Source of the DNA: Oncomelania hupensis
Lineage: Eukaryota > Mollusca > Gastropoda > Littorinimorpha > Pomatiopsidae
Length of the DNA: 64,000 bases
Assembly: GCA_036898135.1 (NCBI GenBank)
Contig: CM072525.1
Location: forward strand, 26,139,059-26,203,058
Direction: 5' to 3'
Position numbers and translations under genes: made by a program. Positions 1 through 9,805 of this stretch are shown here, one piece after another; positions within the stretch are counted from its first letter, which is position 1, and each line of letters begins with the position of its first letter. The notes below the pieces were generated by a model, which was given only the letters and a program-made list of their open reading frames with translations, ran no database searches and had not been told where the DNA came from.

Positions 1-885
1 CACAAGTGCTTTGTGGTGTTCCATACCTCCCCTTGAGCAGGTTGAAATGAGCCTTGTATTTTTATTGAAGAATGTTTTTGAAGACATAAACTGAACTGAT
101 GTTTGGAGTAACAATGCTTACTAAGAGTTTATGGAAATTTTCTCCAGATGTTTCTTTCCCAGGTTTTATTGTATTTTATTTTACTTTATTGTATTTCTGT
201 TCAAAATAATGCTTAGCAACATAAGTAGACACAATTACAGTGTTAGAAACATTACTTGCAGTAAATAAAAGACGTTTACCATGTTCAGGTGCTCTTTGCT
301 CTCAGTTTGTGTATGTATAAAAACATGTGGGTATTTGTGCCTAGCGTCCCCATATGGGGATGCTTGTAAAACATGCTCCAGACACAAGAAACGCAGAACA
401 AAACCAAAAACAATGTGAGATCCAGTCTTAAACCAATACTTGATCTCAGAAAACACGCAAAACGTCAGGGAAAAAAATTCAGGCTTATATGGGTTAAATT
501 TACATGTAATTAACTAGGGAAACATTCGCATTTACAAACATGATGTTGGTCCATTTTACGAACCTTAAGGATCTTATGGATAAAACTCCCCCACAATCTC
601 TCGAAGTAAAATGTATATGGTAGTAAAAGGTTTTTATTATAATTTCCACACTCAACAATTCTATTAAAATGTTTTTCAAATTCTATTTTGCATGCAAATT
701 TGAATTATTTATTAATTTGGTGTTGCATAGTATAGTTATTATACATAAAGATGTATTTTGTAGGTAAACCTGTGAAAAAGGTGGTCCAATATTCATCATT
801 CACTATGGCAAACATTGGTGAAAGGTCTTCTAATATAGTTGGCAAGCTCCTTACTGTGTTCTAATTTTTAGACATTTTTATTTTC
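1..885. other. Anonymous AT-rich flank
   Basis: No gene is supported in this stretch. It is AT-rich and ends where the integrase relic on the minus strand stops (886). Short open frames on the minus strand near 540-600 and 770-850 could be decayed continuations of the same mobile element, but they are too short to assign. Confidence 0.4.
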
Positions 886-1844
886 TTAATTAGAAAATCT
901 TAATGGTTCTGTGTCGGGTGGAACAATTTGAAGTTCTTTTACAAAATTTCTTTGTGGTGTTCTACGATCACTTCTTGGTCTTAAATAATATACAGGCAGA
1001 TCAGTATACAATGCTCTGTCAACTTCATAAACGCTTTAAAAACCAAACCAGGTCTGTAGCTCTTCTTCTAGTGTCATTAGCAACTTCTCCAGGCTGATAA
1101 AGGTATCTAACTGTTTTGTTCCTTAAAGTTAGGTCCGGCTGACCAGGCTTTGAAACAGTAACAACAGTCTGTTTCTTTTTAATAGCCTCAACTGGTTTTA
1201 ATCCTGTAACTCTGGTTGGTTCTGAATTAATTTCCCTTAAAACTCGAGGCAGCCTAATAACCCATTCTGTATTAGTGGTTTCAGTAAACAACTCCTTTGA
1301 ATACTGATAAGTGAGTAATCTTTCTGCCAGTTGCCGATTAAAGTTTTCTACAACACCCTGTGATCTGTGTAATCCAACAACTCCTCTTCTAACGGTTACC
1401 TTATGTTTTAACAAAAGCTGGTTAATGGCTCCTTTGAATTCAGACCCCTCATCGCATTGAATAAGTCTAGGGAACCTTAGAGGTCCTCTTGAATAAATCA
1501 CATTTAAGGCTTGAGCGACCTCAGCAGAATATTTAGTCCTAAGAGCATGAGCATCCTTAAACCTGGTAGCTAAATCGATAACAGTAAGGGCATACCTGTA
1601 TTTTGTCATGGAGAAGATATAACAAATCTATTTGGTGTGTGTCATTTGGTCTGGAGTTTTCAAATTTTGGTCTTATTATTTTCTTTGGGGGTGGAAGATA
1701 GATTTGCCATACAGCTTGCTTTGATAACCATTGTTTAACTACGTTTGCTGACAACCCAGTCTTTTCTACTAGTTTATTAACTGCCGTCATCCCTTTCCAA
1801 TATCCGGATTGAGAATAATATAATCTAGACAAAAGTGAAGTCAT
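886..1844 (-). pseudogene. Broken rve-type integrase of a mobile element
   Basis: This is a DDE-type integrase that would insert the element into chromosomal DNA. Three reading-frame blocks make one protein of about 320 residues: an N-terminal helix-turn-helix-like part and the first acidic residue (HQIDLL) at 1557-1844, the core at 1025-1609, and a C-terminal tail at 886-1030. In the core, CDEGSEF supplies the second Asp and VVENFN the Glu about 34 residues later, close to DD35E spacing. The C-terminal block contains VYYLRPRSD and a FVKELQIVP-like stretch. Frameshifts lie near 1610 and 1035, so the gene is dead. It abuts a small membrane-protein gene on the same strand (1848-2273). The rve fold is clear; a Maverick/Polinton-like parent is inference, and a Ginger-like or retroelement integrase is the alternative. 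Confidence 0.75.
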
Positions 1845-1847
1845 ATT

Positions 1848-2273
1848 TTATTTAGATTTATATTTTTGTTTAACAAGGTAATAAACTACTGTTATTCCAA
1901 ACACAATTAAAATTAATTCTCCAGTCTCTGACATTGTAGATGCAATGTTAGGTGTGTAGTAGTCAGATAACACTAACTGTTTTAGTGAAGGTAGTGTCGT
2001 GCCAGTGAATAAATAATATTGGTGCAAAGCTTCATCAACGTCTTCAAATGTTTTATCAGCATGGCCTTCTTCTTTCAATCTTTTATTAACAAAACCAAGC
2101 TGCGTTAGTCTGTTTTTTTCGTATTCGGCCTGATCTTGTTGTAATTTTTCCATTGCTAAGTTATGCCGTTTTGATTCTTCTTTACTGTCTAGTTTTGAAA
2201 ACAAATAATTTGATCCTGAAAAAGCTAAGGCATTGACAGCAGCAGAACCGATCACCATTGCAGCACTGGCCAT
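1848..2273 (-). CDS. Small protein with C-terminal membrane anchor, part of the integrase element
   Basis: This intact 141-residue frame starts at an ATG at 2273 and stops four bases before the integrase. The N-terminus is small and hydrophobic (MASAAMVIGSAAVNALAF). The middle (about residues 30-70) is charged, Lys/Glu/Gln-rich and probably a coiled coil. Residues about 115-135 form a hydrophobic segment (LILIVFGITVVYYLV) followed by a basic tail, which fits a single-pass tail anchor. I do not recognise the family. Its place beside an integrase and opposite a divergent set of small genes suggests a structural or membrane-associated protein of the element, but that role is inferred. It is the best preserved frame of the cluster. 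Confidence 0.55.
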   Translation of the reverse strand: MASAAMVIGSAAVNALAFSGSNYLFSKLDSKEESKRHNLAMEKLQQDQAEYEKNRLTQLGFVNKRLKEEGHADKTFEDVDEALHQYYLFTGTTLPSLKQLVLSDYYTPNIASTMSETGELILIVFGITVVYYLVKQKYKSK

Positions 2274-2309
2274 TTTTTTATTGAGTTTTTATTTTTATTT
2301 GTATTTAAA

Positions 2310-2840
2310 ATGAACGAATTGCGATGACTTGTTAACGCAAGAAGCTATTAATGTCACAGCTACAGGTGTTGACAACGAGAAAAGAGACAGGCTGGTTGCA
2401 TTAGTAGCTTCCAGAAAGTCAAAGAATTATCTCGGTGTTGACTTAACACCTGAACAAGTACAAAGACTGAGGCCTGAAGAGATCATTATATTACATAATA
2501 AACATGATAAAGTCCTCGGCGCTTTAATGGTTAAAAGTTTAGGGCATTCGATTGTGAAGCTATATACCAAAGCTGTGTCGACCTGTTACTTTAGATTGCA
2601 AGAATGATTTATTTGATGATTTGATTCAAGATCCAGTTATTGTCAATGGTATTAGTGAGGTATCAAGAAATCTGTATTATTAGTTTGGAAGCTTGTTGGC
2701 ACCATTTTCAGCTGGGTTAATTACTTTTCAACACATAAATTTTTCTGCTATTAAAAATGGACTCTTCCAATCCGGAGATGGAGATGGAGACGGAGGTGAA
2801 GAATTTGGAGAACCAACAGAACCCAGTGACAGTGACTAAA
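2310..2840 (+). pseudogene. Decayed protein of the integrase element (divergent gene 1)
   Basis: An ATG at 2310 opens a frame that needs a shift almost at once. The main open stretch is 2329-2607 (frame opening at TTG), with the motif YLGVDLTPEQVQRLRPEEI. A second frameshift near 2580 leads to a block ending at the TAG at 2680-2682. The same frame then reads on through a hydrophobic patch (FGSLLAPFSAGLITF) to an acidic Gly/Asp/Glu-rich tail ending at TAA 2838-2840. The intact gene would have encoded roughly 170 residues. The tail overlaps the next gene (start 2757) in another frame. The family is unknown to me. Transcription diverges from the 1848-2273 gene with about 36 bp between the start codons. 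Confidence 0.45.
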
Positions 2841-3203
2841 CAAAAGAGCCTAGGAAGAATTGCAGCTGGAAAGAAGTTAGCAGAATTTAACAAGTTACAT
2901 AGATGGAACAGACAAACAAAAGCAACCAGATTAAGAAAAAATGAATCACTAAAAGAAGAAACAATAACGCAACAAACATTAACAACAAACAAAGAAGAAC
3001 CAATACAACCAATACAACCAGTACAATCTTCAAATAAGATATAGTATTTATGTATAGCCGGTGTAGTAGGTGCAAGTGTGTACATAATATATAAATACCG
3101 CCAAGGTAAAAAGAAACAGAAACCCCCAAAACCACTTGTAGAGAAAGAAATTGAATCATCTCCATCATTGAAGCCATCATTAGATTTGTTTTCAATGCAG
3201 TAA
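2757..3203 (+). pseudogene. Basic protein with C-terminal membrane segment (divergent gene 2)
   Basis: The first frame, 2757-3044, starts at ATG and encodes 95 residues. It begins acidic (PEMEMETEV), then turns strongly basic with the motif GRIAAGKKLAEFNKL, and ends in a Thr/Gln/Pro-rich stretch with QPIQPVQ repeats. One frameshift near 3035 leads to a hydrophobic segment (IAGVVGASVYIIY), a Lys-rich stop-transfer patch and a stop at 3201-3203. The restored layout, basic domain then membrane anchor, mirrors the anchor of the minus-strand gene at 1848-2273. The role is unknown; a virion or DNA-binding membrane protein is a guess. The start overlaps the end of the previous gene by about 84 bases in another frame. 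Confidence 0.45.
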
Positions 3204-3233
3204 TATTTTTTTTAATTATTATTATATAAAAAA

Positions 3234-3311
3234 ATGAGTGTACCATATGAACATACATTTGTAAATCTTCGATACCATAGTGTTGTCTTAGTGGGCTTAA
3301 ATATAACTTGA
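3234..3311 (+). CDS. Possible 25-residue peptide, start of divergent gene 3
   Basis: An ATG 30 bases after the previous stop opens a 25-codon frame (MSVPYEHTFVNLRYHSVVL...) ending at TGA 3309-3311. It may be the broken N-terminal part of the following frame, which begins four bases later, or a short gene of its own. Nothing beyond position supports it. Confidence 0.25.
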   Translation: MSVPYEHTFVNLRYHSVVLVGLNIT

Positions 3312-3314
3312 GCT

Positions 3315-3470
3315 ATGATTGCAAAATCTCTTTTAAAAATGAAACCTATTGAATTGGGAAAGATGGATCTTTCAGATGTTGGTAAACTGGTTGTTATCTT
3401 TTCATTATCGTTATTTACTCGGGATTATCTTGTTAAACAAAAGATTATTCCCACGGACATTAATGTGTAA
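3315..3470 (+). CDS. 51-residue protein with a hydrophobic helix (divergent gene 3)
   Basis: ATG 3315 to TAA 3468-3470 encodes 51 residues. The frame has a basic start (MIAKSLLKMKP), a short polar stretch, a hydrophobic core (KLVVIFSLSLF) and a polar end with TRDYLVKQKIIP. The ordered polarity and absence of internal stops suggest a real small gene of the integrase element. The function is unknown; small membrane proteins are common in large DNA transposons and in viruses related to them. Confidence 0.4.
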   Translation: MIAKSLLKMKPIELGKMDLSDVGKLVVIFSLSLFTRDYLVKQKIIPTDINV

Positions 3471-3597
3471 TGTTGCAGTCACAATGCAGCGTGTTTTTAA
3501 ACAGAAGGGTTGTAATTTTTTATGTTTAAAAGGAATATGTTTTATTTAAATTCCAACCATCTACTGCTTTCAATTAAAGAGGTAAGAAATATGAATA

Positions 3598-4120
3598 CAG
3601 TGGAACCTCCAGTATAAGACCGTTCAAATTCTGAGAAGAAATGGTCTTATAATAGAGGTGGTCTTATACCGGAAATAAGGGGGGAAGAAAATGAGGGGTC
3701 AGGGTCGGAGGGGTATGTAGTCATAATTTTTTATCCTTTATGATAAGCTGAATTTGGGTCTTCCCAACGTCTAAACTTCTAGCAACAGACAAACTATCCC
3801 CCTTTTTACTTCTTTTAATCACTTTAATTCTCTCTGCCAAACTCAAAAATTTCCTCTTGCGCGACGCCATATTGACAAGACAGTGTAGGCGAGTAATGTC
3901 CCTTACTTGCAAACCGGAAATAGCAGACAACAGCAGAAGTACACTAACATGAGAGAAAAAACGGTTAGTTTAAGGGCTTTAGACACGGTCGCTGGTCGCA
4001 TAAACAAGGTTGTCGCATACCAGAGGTCAGTTATTACTGGAAGTAAATCAGTCAGAAGTTTTCAGGTCACATAACCGAGGGAGTCGTATACAAGAGAGAC
4101 GGATACCGGAGGTTCCACTG
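3598..4120 (-). mobile_element. Internally deleted Tigger/pogo DNA transposon
   Basis: The element is bounded by inverted repeats (CAGTGGAACCTCCAGTATA at the left, TACCGGAGGTTCCACTG at the right) and by TA on both sides (3596-3597 and 4121-4122), the duplication expected for the Tc1/mariner/pogo group. Inside, the minus strand keeps only the first 50 or so codons of a transposase, from a Met at 3870. MASRKRKFLSLAERIKVIKR matches the CENP-B-like helix-turn-helix that opens Tigger transposases. The catalytic domain is gone, so mobility would have needed a helper in trans. Confidence 0.85.
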
Positions 4121-4297
4121 TATATGTAGCAAATCAGGGATTTCCAGAGCGTTATGAAGTGGGTTAAAAAAACTCTTACAAACAGCATATTATGTAATAA
4201 AATGGCGTCAGTACAACAAGTGGGGTTAAACCAGCATTAATGCTATCTATAAACATCAGGGCGCACAAAAGCGCAAGGCTTAAATGAGTGCTGCCCA

Positions 4298-4382
<85 letters not shown>

Positions 4383-4917
4383 TATCAAAATATCACACGA
4401 CAGGAAACAACAACAGAACATTGATAAAAATACAAGAAATACCAAAAAAGAAATGCTAATTTAAAAACAATTTAAACAATAAATAGATTTCCAAGTGAAA
4501 GGGAAAAAAGAGAAAGAAAAAAGAATGAAAAAAATGGAGGAGGCGGGGTGGTGCTGGTGGTTGAGGGCGATGGTGGAGAGGGGAGGGTTGAGGGGAGAGG
4601 GTGGGGCCGGGGAGGGGCGGATGCGAGAGTGTTACATTTGTGGGAAGAAACTAACCGATGTGTGTTGAAGATCAAAGTTAGAAATCGAAGTATGTGGGAA
4701 GTCTTTGAAACTAAAATATGAAAATATACTATACTATACTATACAATACTATACTATACTATACTATACTATACTATACTATACTATACTATACTATACT
4801 ATACTATACTATAATATGCGGTCAGAAGCGGTTACATGAAAGTAAAAATGTGTGAACAGTTGAAAACGTCTTGTTATTCCCTTGCAATGACAATTCTGCA
4901 TTTCCAAACAGTAAGGT
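4121..4917. repeat. Two microsatellites: (AAT)n and (ATACT)n
   Basis: An AAT trinucleotide array runs about 4299-4381 and an ATACT pentanucleotide array about 4726-4812. Between them lies a purine-rich, G-rich plus strand (about 4500-4625). No gene is supported. The same ATACT pentamer reappears near 51437-51560. Confidence 0.85.
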
Positions 4918-7330
4918 ATTCAATTCAATTCAATTCAATACAACTTTATTTTCCACATAGGGCAATTACAAGATTTAGAAGCAGCTCATATTATTAAAAT
5001 AAATAAATACATAAAGAAGTTTACAAAACTTTGAAATTTAAAGTTTATCACACGATTTCATAAGCACATGTCCTACCATACAAACATAAACCAAAAACAC
5101 ACTCACACACACACACACACACCACGCACATCATGAACACTCACAGCCAACAGTTAAACAGTTAAATCAAATAAAAACATGAAGGTAAGAAAATAAGGTA
5201 AAAAAATAAGGTAGAATATCACAAATGAATCATCAAATCAATCGGTCGATAAACAATCAATCAATCCATGAATCAGGCCATCGTCGAGCATTTAATTTTT
5301 AACATCAATAAATAAATAAAAAAATAAATAAATAAATAAATTTGCATTAGGGCGGTGGGGAAAATGTTAAAGCGGAGATGATCGCATCAAATTTAGCAGT
5401 CGAATCGAGCAAGGAATAAAACTGTGGGAGCGGCGATTACCCTTACAAGCCGGTAAGGCAAAACGGCGCCCGGATGGTAGCACTGAGAATTCGCCCGCCA
5501 GAACATGCTCTGGTCTACAAATAATTCCGTTCGCCTTCTTGATGATGATTTGCCGATCGCAGAAAGAACCCAGGTCTCTATGCCTGACACCGATGATCTT
5601 TGAACAGACATTGACAATGCTGGACAAGCTATTCCTATCCCTCACAGTCAGGCTATGGAACCAACAAACAAACGAAAAAGTCAGCAAGCTCTCAATGAAA
5701 GATTGATAAAACAAGCTGAGAATCTTAGAATCCACAGAGAAAGACTTCAGTTTCCGGAGAAGGTACAATCGCTGTTGGCCCCGTTTGACAATGCACTGTG
5801 TGTTCACATCCCATTTAAGCTTGCTTTCAAAAACTGTGCCCAAACACTTATATGTGTCAACAATCTCAACATCTTCATTATGAATAACACTTGGCTGGAC
5901 CACCTCTTTGACTCTCCTAACGTCAAAAATCATCTCTTTCGTTTTAGTAACATTCATATCCAAAAAATTATCATCGCACCAATCCACGAAGTTCGTGAGG
6001 GCAAAATCATGATCTCCTCCTGGTCCTTGAAATAAAGACAACAAAGCTGAGTCATCAGAAAATTTTATCAGAAAACTATTTTCAGCAGTGCTTCTACAGC
6101 TGTCAGTATACATTATAAAAAAATGGCGACAGAACACAACCCTGTGGAGAACCTGTGGAAGTAACCAGAATTTCTGACAAAGAACCATTGACACAGACTC
6201 TCTGTTGTCTATTAGTCAAAAAATTTAAAGTCCAAAGTACAAGTTGATGACTGAGTTTAAAATCAGATACAAGTTTATCAACCAGAATATGAGGCTGCAT
6301 AGTGTTAAAAGCAGAAGAGAAATCTGCAAAAAGCAGACTGGCATGCGCCTTAGGCTTCTCCAAATGGGTATACAGAGTGTTCAAGATAAACAACTTGGCA
6401 TCCTCCACCCCCCTCCCAGCCCTATACGCAAACTGAAGGGGATCAAGAGCGGCACCAGTCGCAGTAAGAATGAGGGTTTTAATGATTTTCTCCAAGGGTT
6501 TCACAACAAGAGATGTGAGAGCGACAGGCCTAAAATCATTGGGTTGTTTGGGGTTGGGTTTCTTGGGTAGAGGCACGACATTAGAAATTTTCCAAATATC
6601 AGGAATCTGACCAGAATTTACAGACTGCTGGAAAAGGGGCTGAAAGACGCCTCCAAGATGATCAGCACAATAACGCAGTGCTTTACCACAAATTCCATCA
6701 GGGCCAGGAGCTCTATTAACATTTATAGACTTAAACAGTCTAGTAACACACTCCTGAGAAATCTCAATATCATGAATTGGGTCTAGGACAAGTGAGTGTC
6801 TAAAATCCAAAACATCAGCAGAAAAATCAAGCCTCCCAAAACGATTATAAAAAGCATTTAAAACATTGGCTACATCCATGTCCCTCACGCCCTCAAGTTT
6901 GACAGTACTTTTTCTAAAAGAGTCCACCTTCTGACTGACAGACGACATAGTCTTAATCCCTTGCCAGGCAGCCCGAAGGTCACCTCCACTATACTTAGCT
7001 TCTATTTTATCTTTATATACTCTCTTAGCCTTTCTAATGCAGTCACGAACTTCCCTATTAATTGTCTTCTTCTCATGGCTAGTCCCTTCAAAAAATACAC
7101 GCTTCGTTTTGTTTAACACAGATTTCAACTCCTTCGTAATCCAAGGTTTATTATTAGGAAAAACAACAGTTTCTTTCACTGGGATGACAGAATCAACACA
7201 AAAAGAGATGTAGGATGAAATGACGTCAGCTAATTCATTCACAAATTCACACGCATTCTGAAAAACAGTCCAATCCGTGCAATCAAAACAACCCTGCAGA
7301 CACTCAATACTATCGGCTAGTATTAACTTC
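4918..7330 (-). mobile_element. 5'-truncated Rex1/CR1-like LINE
   Basis: A non-LTR retrotransposon lies on the minus strand. It keeps the region before the RT, the RT, a C-terminal domain, and a 3' non-coding tail that ends in an ATTGA-type pentamer repeat (4918-4940 on the plus strand). The endonuclease is missing, which is the usual result of incomplete reverse transcription. A zinc-knuckle fragment of another LINE abuts or overlaps its 5' end near 7310-7380. The Rex1/Babar or CR1 assignment rests on remembered motif style (FADFSSAFNT, FLTNRQQRV). Confidence 0.8.
5367..6130 (-). pseudogene. LINE reverse transcriptase, C-terminal third
   Basis: After the frameshift the RT resumes with IMYTDSCRS and the active-site box, which reads FSDDSALLS rather than the usual F/YADD. 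A thumb-like region (NVTKTKEMIFD, YKCLGTVFESKLKWD) and a basic C-terminus follow. The Ala-to-Ser change beside the catalytic Asp pair, together with the frameshift, indicates an inactive copy. Confidence 0.75.
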
Positions 7331-7380
7331 CCTGAGGATAGGATCAAGAAGACCAATCGTTTGAATACGGGCATCGTCAA
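6103..7380 (-). pseudogene. LINE reverse transcriptase, N-terminal two thirds
   Basis: The 425-codon frame holds the pre-RT region (PWITKELKSVLNKTKR), RT motif NRAPGPDGI, PLPKKPNPKQPNDFRPVAL, the catalytic-Asp motif LLFADFSSAFNT, and TGSPQGCVLSPFFYNVY. It would copy the element RNA at a nicked target. The frame breaks right after the GSPQG motif (near 6110-6130) and continues in the frame of 5367-6194. The first 15 or so residues (above about 7320) do not look native to this family and probably belong to flanking DNA. Confidence 0.8.
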
Positions 7381-7660
7381 ACAAAGGACAAAAAAGCAGG
7401 AAGTGTTCAGACGTTTCGGGCGGGTGTCCGCAACGGCAAACCGGGTCGTCTATAAAATGGCGACAATACATATCGTAGTTAAGGTAGCGTACACCCAGCC
7501 GAAGCCTGCCACGTGACATACGCTCAATGTTACATACACTGTTGCATACAACCAGTACACATTTCTCAATCAAACGTGTTGGGTAACCTAACTCCTGGGA
7601 GGAAAAAGAATTTTGTATGTATGTTGTTGTTTTCATTTTTAAATTTGCATTCAGTTTCAT
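7310..7660 (-). pseudogene. C-terminal zinc-knuckle fragment of a different LINE
   Basis: Residues CRCGHPPETSEHFLLFC form a Cys-x-Cys, His, Cys zinc-knuckle of the sort that ends several non-LTR pol proteins. It is preceded by a basic stretch (RMSRGRLRLGVRYLNYDMYC). It lies on the same strand as the Rex1-like LINE but upstream of its RT, where no such domain belongs, and in another frame. It is therefore a relic of a second element truncated or interrupted by the first. Confidence 0.6.
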
Positions 7661-7867
7661 TATTAAGGGAAAAAATTGAGTACCCGGAGAAAACCCTCGG
7701 TGACCTGAGAGAATTTAAGTTAAATATTTCGGTTCCTTTTTAAAATACATCGCAAGAGAACGGTATGCCGAAACCATTAAGTTATTACGAAATGCATAGA
7801 TTATTACGAAATGCATAGAATAAAACATAAGCCAGCATCAAACAAATAAAACGAATAATACATAAAT

Positions 7868-8110
7868 ACATAATTTGTATTATTATCACAATCTTGTATA
7901 GCGCCTTTCCAGTTTCATAACCTGCTAAAGGCGCTGGACGATACAGGATCTCATTCAAGCCGCCCCACGGAGAAGGTACCTAGTGCTTGCTGATGTTATT
8001 TGTGTAGCTGTACCACCGTTCAATGACATGAGCGTCGGGATCCTTACACACAAAAACAGCAACAAAAAACTTCGGTATCAGCTCAGGCATATATTTCATC
8101 ATCGACCAGA
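7868..8110 (+). repeat. Dispersed 'TATAGCGC' repeat, copy 1
   Basis: The core reads CTTGTATAGCGCCTTTCCAG, then AAGGCGCTGGACGATACAGG about 20 bp later, then a tail with ACATGAGCGTCGGGAT. The same ordered blocks recur at 61855-62100 and partly at 47205-47330, 42575-42640 and 62565-62620. It looks like a SINE or LINE 3' module, but no Pol III boxes are evident here. Confidence 0.6.
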
Positions 8111-8153
8111 CAATCGGATACGGCTGCTTTTAGTTAAATACACTGTAACTCAC

Positions 8154-8282
8154 CTGAGAAAGATGCATCATTATTGGGAGACACAGATGGCCGAGCAATT
8201 CCAAAACCACCTTCCAAGTCATGTTTAAGGCCACAGGAATCCAAGCAATTGGTGAAGTCGCATTGAAACAGCACTTCCGACG
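8154..8282 (-). CDS. Exon 2 of a secreted MAM-like gene
   Basis: This 129-bp (43-codon) exon is bounded on the minus strand by a good acceptor (TTTGGGCATTTCAG) and a consensus donor (CAG then GTGAGT). Both introns are phase 1. It encodes a short Cys-rich block (FQCDFTNCLDSCGL) followed by GGFGIARPSVSPNN. The Cys-x-Phe start and 1-1 phase match the MAM-opening exons of the large gene at 61489, 59570 and 53653. Exon 1 (8784-8841) ends in phase 1 and joins it without a stop. The product should be extracellular. No following exon was found between here and position 1, where LINE and Tigger insertions dominate. Confidence 0.6.
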
Positions 8283-8783
8283 CTGAAATGCCCAAACAAC
8301 ACTTACATGACGGCATAACCCTTTTACTGCAGATGCAGCGTGCCGTGGTACGGCACAATCAATCAATCATCACTACCGTTGGACAGGATAAAATGCAACG
8401 AAGACAATATAAATATTAGTATTTGCAGTTCTTTAAATGTTGGAATAAAACCAAAGCAGTGGTAAAAGAAACCGCTTATATATTAAAGTAAGTTAAAAAC
8501 AGTAACATTGAAGCGGAATTCAATAATTATTTCAGGACTTCATCTCGCGATTGTGTGCACTGAATTGCCTCAATCAACATCAGTCATGTTGCTAAAGAAA
8601 GTGTTCAGAGGATCATAATATAAAACTATATAGAACTAGCAGTAGTTTCAATATATTTATTGATTTTATGCTACCTCTTTTTTGGTCTGAGAAACTAGTT
8701 TAGCTTTCATCTATTATTCTACGATTTTAGCGAATTATTCAAATAATGTCAAAATATACATGTAAAATCATAAATTGTCTTAC
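8283..8783 (-). other. Intron 1 of the small MAM-like gene
   Basis: The 501-bp intron lies between the signal-peptide exon and the MAM-like exon. It starts GTAAGA and ends TTTCAG on the minus strand. No repeat or other gene was recognised in it. Confidence 0.5.
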
Positions 8784-8841
8784 CTGAATACTGGAAATGT
8801 AGGCAGAAGGTTGCCAATGCCAGAAACAGACGGAAAGTCAT
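8784..8841 (-). CDS. Exon 1 of a secreted protein: signal peptide
   Basis: ATG at 8841 opens MTFRLFLALATFCLHFQYS. It has a short basic start (Arg4), a hydrophobic core (LFLALATFCL) and a polar end, a typical secretory signal. The frame runs 19 codons plus one base into a consensus donor (TTCAG then GTAAGAC), a phase 1 junction. The acceptor at 8283-8284 restores the frame to the Cys-rich exon 8154-8282. A signal exon closing in phase 1 before a 1-1 module is the classic layout of animal extracellular mosaic genes. The frame is short, so the evidence is the agreement of signal, splice sites and phase. Confidence 0.6.
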
Positions 8842-9480
8842 TACTACGGTTTACACAAATATTGCATATGCAATTAATAATGGTCAATAAATTGTCTCCT
8901 TGGTGGGTGAAGTCCTATTTGTATTTACCTACTTTCACATATAGAGTTCAGATAGCATTAGATCCATTGGTTACAATGCAACACCAGTTGGCTTTCCTTT
9001 CACACCTTGTTTATCAACTTCAAAATTAGTTCAGCCTTTCACAGTGAAGCCATTTAAAATTTCTTCTAGCTGCAGCCTGAAATGAAAACCATCGACTTTA
9101 GCTTACAACATATCTACTTTTACATTACTCTTACATCAAAGTTGAGATGTTAACAAAAAAAATTATTTATTTGAGACTGAGACTTTATTTGTCTATAAAA
9201 TTTACACAGAAATTTGCCTCTCGCCTGTACATAGTAAATGTAAAATGTAGAATATCTAGTAGAACCAACAAAATAAATAGTGCAATACATAAAATATAAT
9301 AATACAAACACCCCAAACATACATACGCCGTATACTCCCGCATACATCCCACTACTCCATCACAAACCAACACCATCACGCCCAAAAACCAACCACACGC
9401 GTACTAAACACAACCCATGCACACACGTAATCATCACATGCTAAGCCAAAAAAAAACAAAAACAGGACTGTTTGAAACAT
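8842..9480. other. Upstream region of the small MAM-like gene
   Basis: This is AT-rich DNA upstream of the minus-strand start codon at 8841. It should contain its promoter and any 5' UTR exon. I see no convincing TATA box or other element. CA-rich sequence begins near 9300. Confidence 0.35.
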
Positions 9481-9497
9481 TAACACGCACGCACACA

Positions 9498-9531
<34 letters not shown>

Positions 9532-9536
9532 ACCGT
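9481..9536. repeat. (CA)n microsatellite
   Basis: A CA array with a few T interruptions. It adjoins the first copy of the telomere-motif MITE. Confidence 0.9.
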
Positions 9537-9778
9537 GTAGAAACGCCGTTGTGATGACTTTCATGAAATCCAACATACGTTACTTTGACATTTTTACAAA
9601 TTTGTCAATTTTTTTAAGCTAACCCAAACCCTAACCCAAACCCCTAACCCTTAATCTAACCCTAAGCCTAACACTGCCCTAACCCTAACGGAACACTGTT
9701 TTGACGTCAAAATAACGGGGTCCGTTAAAAGAAAGTACGTAGAGGTTCAAGTGTATGTCAGACTAAAGGCGTTTCTAC
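9537..9778 (+). mobile_element. MITE with internal CCCTAA-like repeats, copy 1
   Basis: Inverted ends GTAGAAACGCC and GGCGTTTCTAC bound a 242-bp unit. Inside are degenerate telomere-like CCCTAA/CCCAAA motifs, a TTTTGACGTCAAAA palindrome and a GGTCCGTTAAAAGAAAGTAC block. Copy 2 follows at 9806 and copy 3 lies near 55420. It has no coding frame. Confidence 0.65.
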
Positions 9779-9805
9779 CTAGCCCCGCGCACACACACAC
9801 ACACA

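Noticed and set aside
9610..9700. True telomere or subtelomere
   Set aside because: The CCCTAA motifs are short, degenerate and repeated in the same context inside a MITE-like unit at three places.
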